This document shows positions 29,279-38,633 of a stretch of 64,000 nucleotides of DNA, piece by piece. Position 1 is the stretch's first letter. Every line of letters starts with the position of its first letter. The notes under the pieces were generated by a model. That model was given only the letters and a program-made list of their open reading frames with translations, made no database searches and was not told the origin of the DNA. The position numbers were made by a program, and so were the translations under genes. The stretch comes from Effrenium voratum (taxonomy: Eukaryota; Sar; Dinophyceae; Suessiales; Symbiodiniaceae). The stretch covers positions 395,005-459,004 of the forward strand of contig CAUJNA010002757.1 of the NCBI GenBank assembly GCA_963377175.1, written 5' to 3'.

Positions 29279-29421
29279 TATAGATTCAAGGGTTACCGGT
29301 TTGGGGCCCAAAAGGAAACAACAAACCGTCCAAGTGCGCTGCTCGCACATTTTCACGCTTGAACAGCCACACTGCGGATGCAACGGATGTAAAACCCCAA
29401 ACTGACCGATCAAATTCTTCA
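29279..29421 (-). repeat. 3' LTR of the Copia element
   Basis: Identical over 143 bp to the 5' LTR. Preceded on the plus-strand side by target duplication AAAAC at 29274-29278. The element's polypurine tract abuts its TG end. Confidence 0.92.
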
Positions 29422-29430
29422 CCCCCCTCT
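29422..29430 (-). promoter_or_regulatory. Polypurine tract
   Basis: Element strand reads AGAGGGGGG immediately before the 3' LTR TGAAG, the expected position and composition of the plus-strand primer. Confidence 0.75.
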
Positions 29431-29533
29431 GCGTGTTAAAGGGGCCTTTCACAAAGCAGCCAAACAGAAACACAACAGAGGGAGAAGGTCATGGGGAACC
29501 GTTGTATACATGCAAACCATGACAGTTGCGCTT

Positions 29534-32500
29534 TTAGCGCCACTGCCAAGTAGATTGGTAACCGCTGCTGTCATACCATCCTCCCCAACCGGACCAGTTC
29601 TGCCAGCTGCCTTGGCTCCAATGCTCACCCTCGCGGGCGGCGGGAGCGCTCTGATCGGCATAGCGAGCGGCATTGCGAGCGAGGTGCTTGGTGCTCTCGT
29701 TCTTTGAAAACTCAACTGAGTTTCGGGCATATCGCTCGTTCTGGCTGAATATCCAGTCCATTTCATGGCGGAGGTCCTCGAGGGAATTGCTTCGCAAATG
29801 GATGATGCCATTCCAACATCCAATGCTGCGAGGCTTGTCCTGCTCGGAGACAACATTCACAAAAGCCCGTGGACTGTATGGCATTCCCTGAAACATGATG
29901 ATCCAACGGGAACTGAGTGCATCCTGCAATTCGCTGGGCAGAAACTCCACCTCCGTCTTTATGTACGCGAGCCTTGCGATTCGCGACTCAGAAGTTGATC
30001 CAAGGCCAACTCCAAGAGTGCGCTGGGCTTGCGACTGCTTTGGAGCAGCCAAGACGAGGTTTGCACACAACTCCATGCGGAGTATATCCGCATCCCGACG
30101 GCCCACTTCAAGCATACGAAATCTGTATTGAAGGTCGAGTTCATAGCGATCAAGTAGAGAGTGGTAGCCGTTCTTCAGGGCGGACTTGTGCTTCTTCCGG
30201 GCCTCCTGAATGACAGCACTGTCCGGGGAGTTCAGGCCACGAAGGATGCTACTCCGATCCTCCTCGCGGAGGTCAAAAGTTCCCACGGATGCCAAAACCT
30301 GGGCTGTGACATGGGTGCTGAGGCCCATCTTCTTCAGCAAATTGGAACGCTGCACAAGGTAATTCTTTTGCTGCTCTTTCAACAGGCGAGGATTGAGGGG
30401 TGACAACTGCCCACATGATGTGCAGTGGACCTGCCCCTCGAACACACTGTTGTTGCAAACCGGGCACGCGGCGACATTCAGCTCAACGTTCTCCATTGGA
30501 TTGAAAGTCTTCTGTCTCTTCGCTTCCCCTTGCGGGGCGCGAGGAGACGCCACATTGGTGCGGGTTGTTGCAATGCGCTCCAGTGCTGTGGACCGATCAT
30601 CAACCACGGCTTGGTCGCGCTTCATCCCCTGGGGTTCATCCTCAGTCGCCTCAGCTGGTGCACCTGCATCCGATTGCTCGGAGCGAGTGTACCATACATC
30701 GCCATTTGTAGCGTCCAACACAGAAATAATCGTGTAGTTGGGCACCTTGTCGCGCGTGAGGACGCCATCGTTCTCCGTCTTGAAAAAGCAAAGCCCTGCA
30801 CGAATGGCCATCCTGAGGTCGATCTGTATTTCCAAGGGCTTGTTAGCGCGTACACCTGAGATGTAATTCTCGTTCGTGCTCGGAATGTCAGCGAAGAAAA
30901 CGTGAGGTCTGCCTGTCTCGTGCTGGTCACCTCCTCCTGGAAGCAGTCCGTTTCGCATAATGTTGGCGAAGTTCCGCTTATCGGTGCGATGATAGAGCAC
31001 CGTAGGAGGGTTGCTGCAGACGTTCCAGCCAGACCAGCGCCCGAGGTCCGTCCCCGGGTTCACGTACCACTCCTTCGCGATGCCGGAGTCGTCAATTTGG
31101 AGCCAGTCCTCATGGCCTTGGGAGGCCTTGATCTTGAAAATCCAATGAGAACAGGGGACGTCTCCGCACCGGCTTGCGTCCGGGCAACCAAGCGCAATGA
31201 ACCTCTGCTTTTTGTCGAGCTTGAAGATGTCCATGATGCTCTGAATATTCCATGGAATGGGATGTCGCAGCTCCTTGCGAAGCGCGAGTCCCAAATCTTC
31301 AAGGTCCATGTAGCCGTCCTCATCCATCACGTACCCACATCCTTCTGTCCCTCGACCACGGAGGATCTTCGAGATGCACGTCAGGGAGCTGTGGCACTCA
31401 TTGCTGATTCTCCTGACGGAAGGGTCGTAATCAAAAGAAGGCTGCTTGATGATCTCAAGTCGCTTGGGGCCCTCACCATAGTCAACATACTTCACGCCGT
31501 CATGGGTGCTATAAACCCAGCAATCGTAGTGGCCCCCAGTCACGTTCCTCCCGTAGGAGTCGAGTGGTACCGGCCTGCTCGTCGCCTCGTCCCTCTGTGC
31601 CACCGCAGCCGCCTTTGCACCGGCTTGCGCCGGGCGAACACTTTCGGAAACATCAGCACCGGAAGGCTCACCTGAAGTCGCAAATTCGGCTGGATCGACA
31701 GGGGCGAAATCGAGGGGCTGCCGGAACTCCACTTCTTCACGGGTGAAAGGGAGCCCGATCATCTCTGACAATGAAACGCCGCACTTCGTTAGCGTTTCCT
31801 TGCAGTACGCGAGAACCTCAACGTTGACTGTGCAATCCTCTTGGTGGCGCACCTCGAGCACATCGATCGGACGCATTGTGCAACCATGCGAACGTGTCAG
31901 CTCGGCTACGCTGCCCATTGCGGGGCGCAAGATGGAAAGCATGTACAACATATGATGGGTTCCGCGCATAAACTGGACGGTCTTCGTGATATTGTCGTCA
32001 CTGAAGCACATATGATACCTGTCCAGCAAATCGATGGTCTCGACGAAGGGTGTAGCATCAACATACACAAACATATTGTTGGGGTCGCCGATGATGTAAT
32101 CCCGGACTTCCGTCATGAAACGGTCCCAAATCATAGAGAAGCCGTAGAGGTAGCTCTTCGCGCCGGTCATGACTCCAAGGCATGCGCAGCCCTTGCGGGC
32201 CGCGAAATCCCTGGTCCAAGCCAGGTGCCGTCTGGTGTCAGCGAGAAGTTGCTCGGCGTCTCCGATGGGGGTGTCGTAAGGATAAGTACCAGTGGGCTCG
32301 AGGCCGTCCTTCCCAACGAGCTCGTTGCCATTCCAGTAAATCATCGGAATGATGGTGGCTGCTGGGTAGTCGGTACGCACCTCGTCGATGAGGGCGGCCA
32401 ACCGCTTGCACAGCTGTTGTAAGCCCTTGCCCCAAAGCATTTCAGACCTCCATGCACCGACACGCGCCGGGCGAGAGGCATCCAAACGCTCCGCAAAGTC

Positions 32501-32857
32501 GTACTTGCGAAGCTTGCGCTTCTTGCCCGAAACCATGGACAGTCCTGAATCGGCGACAGTCACATAGATGAGGAGGTCGCGGTCTGGTACACGTGGGGCC
32601 TGCAAAACTTTCAAGTACGGTTCGCTTATGGTTAACAGGGGTGTAAGCAATTGCAGGTAGTGCGGTTGGTCCTGCACCCATGTATGAATAAGCGACTGTG
32701 CAGAGGTCGTCTCGAGGAGGCCCTTGACCGTGGCGGCGAGGTTAGCGTCGTATTTGCCGTTCGTGCATACCGAAGTGGTAGCGACATTCTCCATCCATCT
32801 CCTCCATGCCAGATCGCAATCCCTCGCGGGATGCGCCATAGCCGTCGCGCTGCTCAT
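29534..32857 (-). CDS. ORF3 of the Copia element: SGNH-like + KptA/Tpt1-like RNA 2'-phosphotransferase + zinc ribbon
   Basis: 1107 codons from ATG 32857, which overlaps the pol stop as ATGA; the upstream in-frame codon at 32878 is TTG, so 32857 is the first ATG. Residues about 90-300 look like an SGNH hydrolase (VADSGLS, YWNGNE, DRYH as a DxxH motif). Residues about 485-727 match both lobes of Tpt1/KptA: KILRG, DEDGYMDLEDL, DKKQRF, IKASQGHE, then LYHRTDKRNFANIM...GLLPGG, HVFFA and FKTENDGVLTRD. Tpt1 enzymes use NAD+ to remove an RNA 2'-phosphate, and some family members ADP-ribosylate 5'-phosphorylated ends. A CxxC-x10-CxxC zinc ribbon (798-815) and a tail rich in Trp, Gly, Ser and Gln follow, suggesting nucleic-acid binding. 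One Arg of the Tpt1 IRANQGH motif is Lys here. Expression by termination-reinitiation is inferred. Confidence 0.85.
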   Translation of the reverse strand: MSSATAMAHPARDCDLAWRRWMENVATTSVCTNGKYDANLAATVKGLLETTSAQSLIHTWVQDQPHYLQLLTPLLTISEPYLKVLQAPRVPDRDLLIYVTVADSGLSMVSGKKRKLRKYDFAERLDASRPARVGAWRSEMLWGKGLQQLCKRLAALIDEVRTDYPAATIIPMIYWNGNELVGKDGLEPTGTYPYDTPIGDAEQLLADTRRHLAWTRDFAARKGCACLGVMTGAKSYLYGFSMIWDRFMTEVRDYIIGDPNNMFVYVDATPFVETIDLLDRYHMCFSDDNITKTVQFMRGTHHMLYMLSILRPAMGSVAELTRSHGCTMRPIDVLEVRHQEDCTVNVEVLAYCKETLTKCGVSLSEMIGLPFTREEVEFRQPLDFAPVDPAEFATSGEPSGADVSESVRPAQAGAKAAAVAQRDEATSRPVPLDSYGRNVTGGHYDCWVYSTHDGVKYVDYGEGPKRLEIIKQPSFDYDPSVRRISNECHSSLTCISKILRGRGTEGCGYVMDEDGYMDLEDLGLALRKELRHPIPWNIQSIMDIFKLDKKQRFIALGCPDASRCGDVPCSHWIFKIKASQGHEDWLQIDDSGIAKEWYVNPGTDLGRWSGWNVCSNPPTVLYHRTDKRNFANIMRNGLLPGGGDQHETGRPHVFFADIPSTNENYISGVRANKPLEIQIDLRMAIRAGLCFFKTENDGVLTRDKVPNYTIISVLDATNGDVWYTRSEQSDAGAPAEATEDEPQGMKRDQAVVDDRSTALERIATTRTNVASPRAPQGEAKRQKTFNPMENVELNVAACPVCNNSVFEGQVHCTSCGQLSPLNPRLLKEQQKNYLVQRSNLLKKMGLSTHVTAQVLASVGTFDLREEDRSSILRGLNSPDSAVIQEARKKHKSALKNGYHSLLDRYELDLQYRFRMLEVGRRDADILRMELCANLVLAAPKQSQAQRTLGVGLGSTSESRIARLAYIKTEVEFLPSELQDALSSRWIIMFQGMPYSPRAFVNVVSEQDKPRSIGCWNGIIHLRSNSLEDLRHEMDWIFSQNERYARNSVEFSKNESTKHLARNAARYADQSAPAAREGEHWSQGSWQNWSGWGGWYDSSGYQSTWQWR
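30677..31405 (-). other. KptA/Tpt1-type RNA 2'-phosphotransferase domain within ORF3
   Basis: Both lobes are recognisable: the N-terminal winged-helix lobe (ILRG, DGYMDLEDL, DKKQRF) and the C-terminal NAD+-binding lobe (YHRTDKRNF, GLLPGG, HVFFAD, LEIQIDLRMA, DGVLTRD). Spacing between the IKASQGH and YHRT motifs is longer than usual. Family membership is well supported by motif order; activity is not known. Confidence 0.8.
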
Positions 32858-35800
32858 TGCGAAGAAGATGCAGCACAATCACTCGAAAGCAACGGCTGCA
32901 TGGTGGCATGTTCAGAAAATGCATTGTGAACGGCATCGGTGTAAACATACGTGTATCCCTCGGCTTCCTTCAAATGCGTACCACGGCTTTCATCATGCTC
33001 GTGAGAACCATCACACTTGAAGTACTCAACCACGGAAATAGTGGGCATATTACTGGCAACGATCCACTGCTTTTTCATAGGTTTTCCATTTCTCCCTTTA
33101 ATGCCGATTTTGCAACCATGGAATTCGTACTTGTTCATCTTGTACTTAGTCAAGAAACTCCATAGTTCGGGCCATTTCCAATAACGACACGCCTTGGGAA
33201 GTTCGAAGGCAACTCTAACGTCATCAGAATAGACATCATTGAGAATGCGTTTGAACCCTCTCAGCAGTGATCGGAATTGCTTGATGTGACCCTCAATCTT
33301 GGCAGCACCTTTGGGAGTTTGCTGGTTGACATAACCCCACGGGCATCCTCCAGTGCAAGGCAATGAAACGTAGAACATTATTGCACCCTTAGGATTCCTG
33401 CTCCTAAATTCGGCAATTTCATGGACTAACCACTGCCTGCATGTATCAGAGCACCCGTCTTCGGTTTCAGTTACCCGAATGACACGACATTCCTTTGAAG
33501 AGTCTCTTGATTCGCCCAACCGTGAGGTCGTCGAACAACAGAACTCAATAAGGAGGCGCTTGGGCTGAGCGTTGCATAGCGCGGCGATCTGCCCCCCCTG
33601 ATCACTAACTTCTCCGGCCTTGGCGCGCGGGGAAAGCAGCAAACTGGTGGCACAGGCTCGCGCCTGGCGATTTGGGGAGATACCGATCAGCTCGAGTGCG
33701 TGGTGCCACACTGGGGTGCTGTCAAACGCCTTGGTCAAGATGTCTGCAGCTTGGAGGGTAGTGTCAACATTGATTAACTCGAACTGCCTATTCACGAATT
33801 GCTCCTGGAGCCATCTGAAGCTAATGCGTTGGGTCCTATCCGTGTGCCTTAGCTTCTGTGAGTGTCCCTGCTGCAGGATAGTGATCGTGGCCTGATTGTC
33901 TTCCATCAGCTTATCTTTCCACTTATCACTGAGATGCACAGTTAGGGCATTGATGTTTGCTACACTTGTGCCCGCATCAACATTTCCGTACCGAATTTCA
34001 TCCAACTCGGGGTCGATGCGAGCAACAATGCCATCGGGCACATCAAGGGAGGCCTTTCCTGCCTTTTGAGCATACCCATGTGCTTCTTTCCCAAACAGGC
34101 TGAGCTGGCAGAAAAGCGACAGCGTCGGCAATCCCTCTGCTCTGAGCGCCTGATTCGCAGCGATGACCTCGGCTTCAGTCGAGCTTGTTGCGGTCGCTGT
34201 CTGCTTCCTACTGAAGGCATTCAGTGGGTAGTACGTGTTTGGCCCTACCAGGATCATGGTGCAACCAGTTGTACTATGCGAGTCGTATTCGCCTGCCCAA
34301 TCCGCGTCAGCGAACAGCCACAGCCTACAATCAGAGAACTTATCCCCGATAAAACCTCGCATCTTTAGGTCCTTCGAACAGTGTATGTAAGACACAAGCC
34401 GATGTAGAGCGCTGTCGCACTCAGTGGACCATTTACTCACGCGCGAGGCAAGGCTCTGCGTGGCTCTTAGCAGGTCATACCTAGCCATGCGGGCTGCGAA
34501 TAGAATCTTCATTAGTACTTTTGCAGCGATCGTTTGAAGCCTGCCCTTTGGCTCCTCTTCATTTACGACAGGTCTCGCGACCTTCGAACCAATGAATGGA
34601 GTGCTAACCTTACTCAACGAAGAAACGTTCACCTTGGCAAGTTCGCAATATGCATCAACGCATGACTTGAGGAAATCAGACATGTCGTACTCAACAATGT
34701 TGACTTCTTTAGTCATACAACCAACAGGTTTATCGCATATCGTTTCGGGTCCTTTGAACTTCGAAACCTTGTCTTCTTTCTTTGCCGCGGTTTTGTCTCT
34801 CATTGATCCAGGCTTAGAGGGCAATGCACATTGCAGAGCTGCTTCCTGATTCTCACCGTAGGAGAACACAGTACGTCCGGTCCACCACGCGGTGTCCGCA
34901 GAAATGCGATCACTTGCATGACGCGACCACTCATCGCAAATTGGACTTGATTTGGATTGATCTTTGATTGTCACACGCTGGGGGTCGAGGCTGCAAGCGA
35001 ATGCACTCATTTGCTCCTTAGGACGGAAAAGGCATTTTCTAGGCTGCAAGTGATAGCGTGTCCACGTTTTCGTGTTCTCATCATGCTCCCAGTAGTCCTC
35101 AGTCCTTCTTTGAGAGCAAACACCCGCGTGTTGCGCAGAACCCTCAAACACGTGATTAAAAGGGTGTTCCTCTTTAGACAATCTGACATTGTTCTTTTCG
35201 ATGTGATGACACCCAAAGTATCTACCGAATAGCTCGGGCGCGTCGATCTCGACAACCTTCCCGATCAGTTCCCATCCCTTATCGAGGCTACCGGCGGGTC
35301 CTGCAAGCTTGAAGTCATCAACATATACGACGAGCAGCAGGTCGAGTTCCGGATGATGGAAAATGGATGTCCATATTTCGGGCAACACTCTTACAAAGCC
35401 TTGCTTGCTTAGGGCATCTTCGAGGTGCTTTTCCCAAAGCCCCCCTGAATCGGGATGTCCGTACAAGGCTAGCACAAGTGGAACAATGGGGTCAATGTAT
35501 TGTTTGCTCCAATGGCTAGGCCATCTGTTCTTGGGCAATCTAAGCCATGTGGGAACGCCTTTGAACAGGGCTTGAATGTAGGCTTGCTTCGCATCGGCTT
35601 GCGCCTTGCGGTAGCCGGGCTGCGACCCGAAAGCGTCGAGGATTTTGGCTGCCTCCATTGACGCTGGGCTGGACCCTAGCTCCGCAAATAATGCTGCAAC
35701 AGAGTTTTCATCGTAAACATTGTTCCCTTGGAAAACGGTCCTTCCTTTGAATTTCTTGTTGGGATCATCATCAGGAAGCTCGCTACCCTTCTCGTAACAA

Positions 35801-38334
35801 GCCTCGAAAATCCTTCCAATGTGAACCTTTTCCCCTTTGTTCTGGGCTTCTCTGATGACGCGCCTACACTCATTTACTCTGAACTCATCCCAAGTGCCTT
35901 TCTTTCGAAGGTTTTCAAGGGCAGCTTGGGCCTTTGGCGTATTGGCTACTTCGGCTTTTGGTACAAGCCTGGCAACGACTGCACTGAACAGTTCAAGAGC
36001 AACATCAAATTCAACCTTCTTGATTCGCTCTTTGACCAACTCACGCAATTGCGGGCGATGCGGCTCCTTCGATGGCTTGTCACGTTCCGGAAGAACGGAC
36101 ATCGCAGGCGCGTGCCGGATCACAGGCAATGTCGGCTCGCCCTCGCGGGCGGCGCTGGTCGGCTTTGCACTCGATGCGGCTTCGGGGTGCTCGGATCTGG
36201 CCTCCGAAGAGACTGCTGTCTCAAGCACTGCCTTCTTGGCATCTGCACGGAGCTGATCTTCGTACTGCTGGGTTAGGGCCTTTCGGTCCTGGCTGCCGAG
36301 CATGACCCACATGTCAGACGGGATATCGGGAGGCCTTTTGGATCCGGCCTTCCTACGGACGAGCCGAACCCCATCCCACACATAGCCATCAGGTACTGGT
36401 GACCCATCAGGCATTATGCTCGGGTCGAATGCGCCGCCTTTGTCGGGCACGACAGGCTTGGTCTTCGCTTCGGATTTCTCCGATGCGGCGGGTTCCTCGA
36501 TGTGGGCTTGCCCACGTTCCAACGGCACAGGATCATCTCGTGTTCTAGCACTGGCAACAGGTGGATGAGATGCAGGGTCTTTCAACAACCTCATCGGGAA
36601 GATGAACTCATCGGTCGGAAGCTCAATGCGCTTAGTTCGCTGTACCGTGAGGGACGCATGTTCGATATGGTAATCGAGCCCTTCTAGTTTTGCAACGAGG
36701 AACTCACCCTTCCATGCGAACCCAGGCTGAATATGGTACCCGAGAAACACGCCTTCATTCGATGTTGGCGAAGTCTTGCCTGCCTGATTGTCAGCTCGTG
36801 CAGGGTTGTTCCAGAACAGTATCTTTGCTCCGAAAGGTATCTCAGCTTCATCAAAGGTCTTGTTAAACCTGAGGTACCATGGCGAATCGTTTCCATTCAA
36901 CTGTGGCAGGATGTTGGTCGCAACTGCATTATGCTGGATGGCAAATGGCCACATCGACAGTGGGAACCCTGACTGGACAAGGTTCGCACGTGCTCCCTCC
37001 AACAGATGTCTGATTTCCCTTTCCACGAAAGATTTGGAAGAATCAACATATTCAATGGAGGTCTGATGACGGTACCCCAACTGCTCTATTGCGGCTTTCA
37101 ATTCCCGGGAGTTATCAGTGTAGAGAACCTCAACCTCATCCCTACCGGAAATGAAATGCTGGATCCCTGCAACGGATTGCTCCGTGCTTTTGCTGGTCGA
37201 CGGGTAAACGTACCTGAACTGCGTATGCACGTCCTTGATCACAAGAGCACACCATTCACCTTTTATGCCTTGCTCGATGTTGGCCTTGAGAATCACATGA
37301 TCAGCAATGATGTGATCTCCAAACGCTTTCGTCTCGAGCCTTCCCTGCCCGCCTTTCGATCTTGCATATGGGGCAAGCATCTTGGCACGTTGGCAAGTGC
37401 GGCAAAAGGGATTCTTCGGATAGTGTGCAAACAAGTGCTCTTTGGTACCTGCTTCGGCAACCAGATCTTGCTCTTTGCGGGATCTCACAAACCGCTCAAC
37501 TTCGTCGTCGGGATCATCACCTTCGTCGATGCCTTCGTCATGAGCTGGCGCAGGCGCTGGCTTTGATGCTGCTACTGCACTCAACGATGGCTCAGCTTCA
37601 CAACTAGAGTCCATGTATGGCACATGACCGTCAACCTTGAGCTGGATCAGAGCACCGTCAGGGCGGACCATGATTGGTGCCTTCCCGGATTCCCAATGAA
37701 AGGAATATCCTTGATCCAGACACTTCACACCCAGCGACAGCACTGCGGGAGAACTCTCGAGGATGTAAGGCTGAGCAGGCTCGCACAATGCATCGACATT
37801 GATGTCGGCGATCTCGGAAGCAGTGATGTTTCCGTTTGCAGTCACAAGGCGAATAGGCTGCGGGGCCTGTTTTCGGATTGCCTTGGACGCATTCCTCAGT
37901 GCAGCCTTGCTGATGAGGTCCTGCTCACTACCGGAATCAATGAGCCACACATCCTTTCCCTTTGGGGCAGGGGTGGCTGCCCTTGGCGCTTCGACATCCT
38001 TGCGAACATCGTGGGGCGGCATGGCAACTCTCAGGCACTCATCACACGATAGGCTTGAGATGGAATCAGATTCCACATCGCACATGAAACCGCAAGCGGG
38101 CTGGGCTCCATTCTCCATGGCTTTGACTACGGCATTCAACTGATTCGCGGCCTTGCGCGCTGCCTTGTTAGTCCCTTTGGTCGGCCTGGGGCAGTCCTTG
38201 GCACTTGGAAACATCCTATTGTACTGACGTTCCTCATACTCAAGCTTGAAACCATCGCCTTCGGCGGGGATTTCATGAACATGAGCATTGGTGTCGAATG
38301 ACACTCCACTTGGGTTGATCGGCTTTGCGAACAT
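32854..38334 (-). CDS. pol: Pol polyprotein: protease, integrase, reverse transcriptase, RNase H, methyltransferase-like domain
   Basis: 1826 codons from ATG 38334. Visible motifs: aspartic protease IDSGS (132-136); integrase zinc motif H300, H304, C311, C314; integrase core D345, D407, E438; reverse transcriptase D914 and YVDD (1004-1007); Copia-type RNase H FADADWAG (1341-1348), SSTEAEV and EDNQAT (D1479); closing ADILTKAF. The order protease-integrase-RT defines Ty1/Copia. After RNase H a further 250 residues carry IEFCC, SLPCTGGCPW (PC at 1659-1660) and FELPKACRYW, a layout like cytosine-5 methyltransferases and common in dinoflagellate Copia proteins. The in-frame region upstream of the ATG is closed by stops within about 40 nt, so pol is reached either by reinitiation at this ATG or by a further -1 shift from the gag extension. 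The stop TGA overlaps the next ATG. Confidence 0.92.
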   Translation of the reverse strand: MFAKPINPSGVSFDTNAHVHEIPAEGDGFKLEYEERQYNRMFPSAKDCPRPTKGTNKAARKAANQLNAVVKAMENGAQPACGFMCDVESDSISSLSCDECLRVAMPPHDVRKDVEAPRAATPAPKGKDVWLIDSGSEQDLISKAALRNASKAIRKQAPQPIRLVTANGNITASEIADINVDALCEPAQPYILESSPAVLSLGVKCLDQGYSFHWESGKAPIMVRPDGALIQLKVDGHVPYMDSSCEAEPSLSAVAASKPAPAPAHDEGIDEGDDPDDEVERFVRSRKEQDLVAEAGTKEHLFAHYPKNPFCRTCQRAKMLAPYARSKGGQGRLETKAFGDHIIADHVILKANIEQGIKGEWCALVIKDVHTQFRYVYPSTSKSTEQSVAGIQHFISGRDEVEVLYTDNSRELKAAIEQLGYRHQTSIEYVDSSKSFVEREIRHLLEGARANLVQSGFPLSMWPFAIQHNAVATNILPQLNGNDSPWYLRFNKTFDEAEIPFGAKILFWNNPARADNQAGKTSPTSNEGVFLGYHIQPGFAWKGEFLVAKLEGLDYHIEHASLTVQRTKRIELPTDEFIFPMRLLKDPASHPPVASARTRDDPVPLERGQAHIEEPAASEKSEAKTKPVVPDKGGAFDPSIMPDGSPVPDGYVWDGVRLVRRKAGSKRPPDIPSDMWVMLGSQDRKALTQQYEDQLRADAKKAVLETAVSSEARSEHPEAASSAKPTSAAREGEPTLPVIRHAPAMSVLPERDKPSKEPHRPQLRELVKERIKKVEFDVALELFSAVVARLVPKAEVANTPKAQAALENLRKKGTWDEFRVNECRRVIREAQNKGEKVHIGRIFEACYEKGSELPDDDPNKKFKGRTVFQGNNVYDENSVAALFAELGSSPASMEAAKILDAFGSQPGYRKAQADAKQAYIQALFKGVPTWLRLPKNRWPSHWSKQYIDPIVPLVLALYGHPDSGGLWEKHLEDALSKQGFVRVLPEIWTSIFHHPELDLLLVVYVDDFKLAGPAGSLDKGWELIGKVVEIDAPELFGRYFGCHHIEKNNVRLSKEEHPFNHVFEGSAQHAGVCSQRRTEDYWEHDENTKTWTRYHLQPRKCLFRPKEQMSAFACSLDPQRVTIKDQSKSSPICDEWSRHASDRISADTAWWTGRTVFSYGENQEAALQCALPSKPGSMRDKTAAKKEDKVSKFKGPETICDKPVGCMTKEVNIVEYDMSDFLKSCVDAYCELAKVNVSSLSKVSTPFIGSKVARPVVNEEEPKGRLQTIAAKVLMKILFAARMARYDLLRATQSLASRVSKWSTECDSALHRLVSYIHCSKDLKMRGFIGDKFSDCRLWLFADADWAGEYDSHSTTGCTMILVGPNTYYPLNAFSRKQTATATSSTEAEVIAANQALRAEGLPTLSLFCQLSLFGKEAHGYAQKAGKASLDVPDGIVARIDPELDEIRYGNVDAGTSVANINALTVHLSDKWKDKLMEDNQATITILQQGHSQKLRHTDRTQRISFRWLQEQFVNRQFELINVDTTLQAADILTKAFDSTPVWHHALELIGISPNRQARACATSLLLSPRAKAGEVSDQGGQIAALCNAQPKRLLIEFCCSTTSRLGESRDSSKECRVIRVTETEDGCSDTCRQWLVHEIAEFRSRNPKGAIMFYVSLPCTGGCPWGYVNQQTPKGAAKIEGHIKQFRSLLRGFKRILNDVYSDDVRVAFELPKACRYWKWPELWSFLTKYKMNKYEFHGCKIGIKGRNGKPMKKQWIVASNMPTISVVEYFKCDGSHEHDESRGTHLKEAEGYTYVYTDAVHNAFSEHATMQPLLSSDCAASSSQ
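32920..33567 (-). other. Methyltransferase-like domain at the Pol C-terminus
   Basis: Pol residues about 1590-1805. Seen: an IEFCC motif where C5-methyltransferases have motif I, an acidic strand end (VTETED), SLPCTGG at the motif IV position with the catalytic-type Pro-Cys pair, and FELPKAC at the motif VI position, where Glu is kept but the usual Asn is not. Retrotransposon-borne C5-methyltransferases have been reported in dinoflagellates; whether this copy belongs to that group or is a degenerate relative is inference. Confidence 0.55.
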
Positions 38335-38633
38335 GGCGTACCTGGTGCAGTCGCGGCTTTGGCCTTGGGCTTAGGCTTAGGTGAATTTGCACGCTTCTTA
38401 GCCGCAGGATTTGCATTGGCCTCGCTGCTCGATGCCGCGGCGGCAGATTTGCCGCCCGTGGAGGCATGGCTAAACTTGCATTTGTCACCTCTCGTGCACT
38501 TCCCTTGGGCGAAGAAAGAACACGGTGCTTTCTCTCCTTTACCGCCTTTGGGGGAACTTGGCCTGCCGCGGGTCGCGGAGCGTCCTCGCGGCTCCTTGCG
38601 GTGCGCGTAAGGGCAGTTTGCCCCCTCGTGCAC
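38136..38633 (-). CDS. Gag C-terminal extension in the -1 frame (CCCH zinc fingers)
   Basis: Continues the Gag finger as HEGANCPYAH and adds a second complete CCCH finger, CSFFAQGKCTRGDKCKFSH (C-x7-C-x5-C-x3-H), then a Lys/Ala/Pro-rich tail. It has no ATG start of its own at the finger, so it makes sense only as an extension of the main gag frame by a -1 shift at 38621-38625 or after repair of an indel. It overlaps the start of pol, which lies in the third frame. Confidence 0.75.
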   Translation of the reverse strand: MHEGANCPYAHRKEPRGRSATRGRPSSPKGGKGEKAPCSFFAQGKCTRGDKCKFSHASTGGKSAAAASSSEANANPAAKKRANSPKPKPKAKAATAPGTPCSQSRSTQVECHSTPMLMFMKSPPKAMVSSLSMRNVSTIGCFQVPRTAPGRPKGLTRQRARPRIS

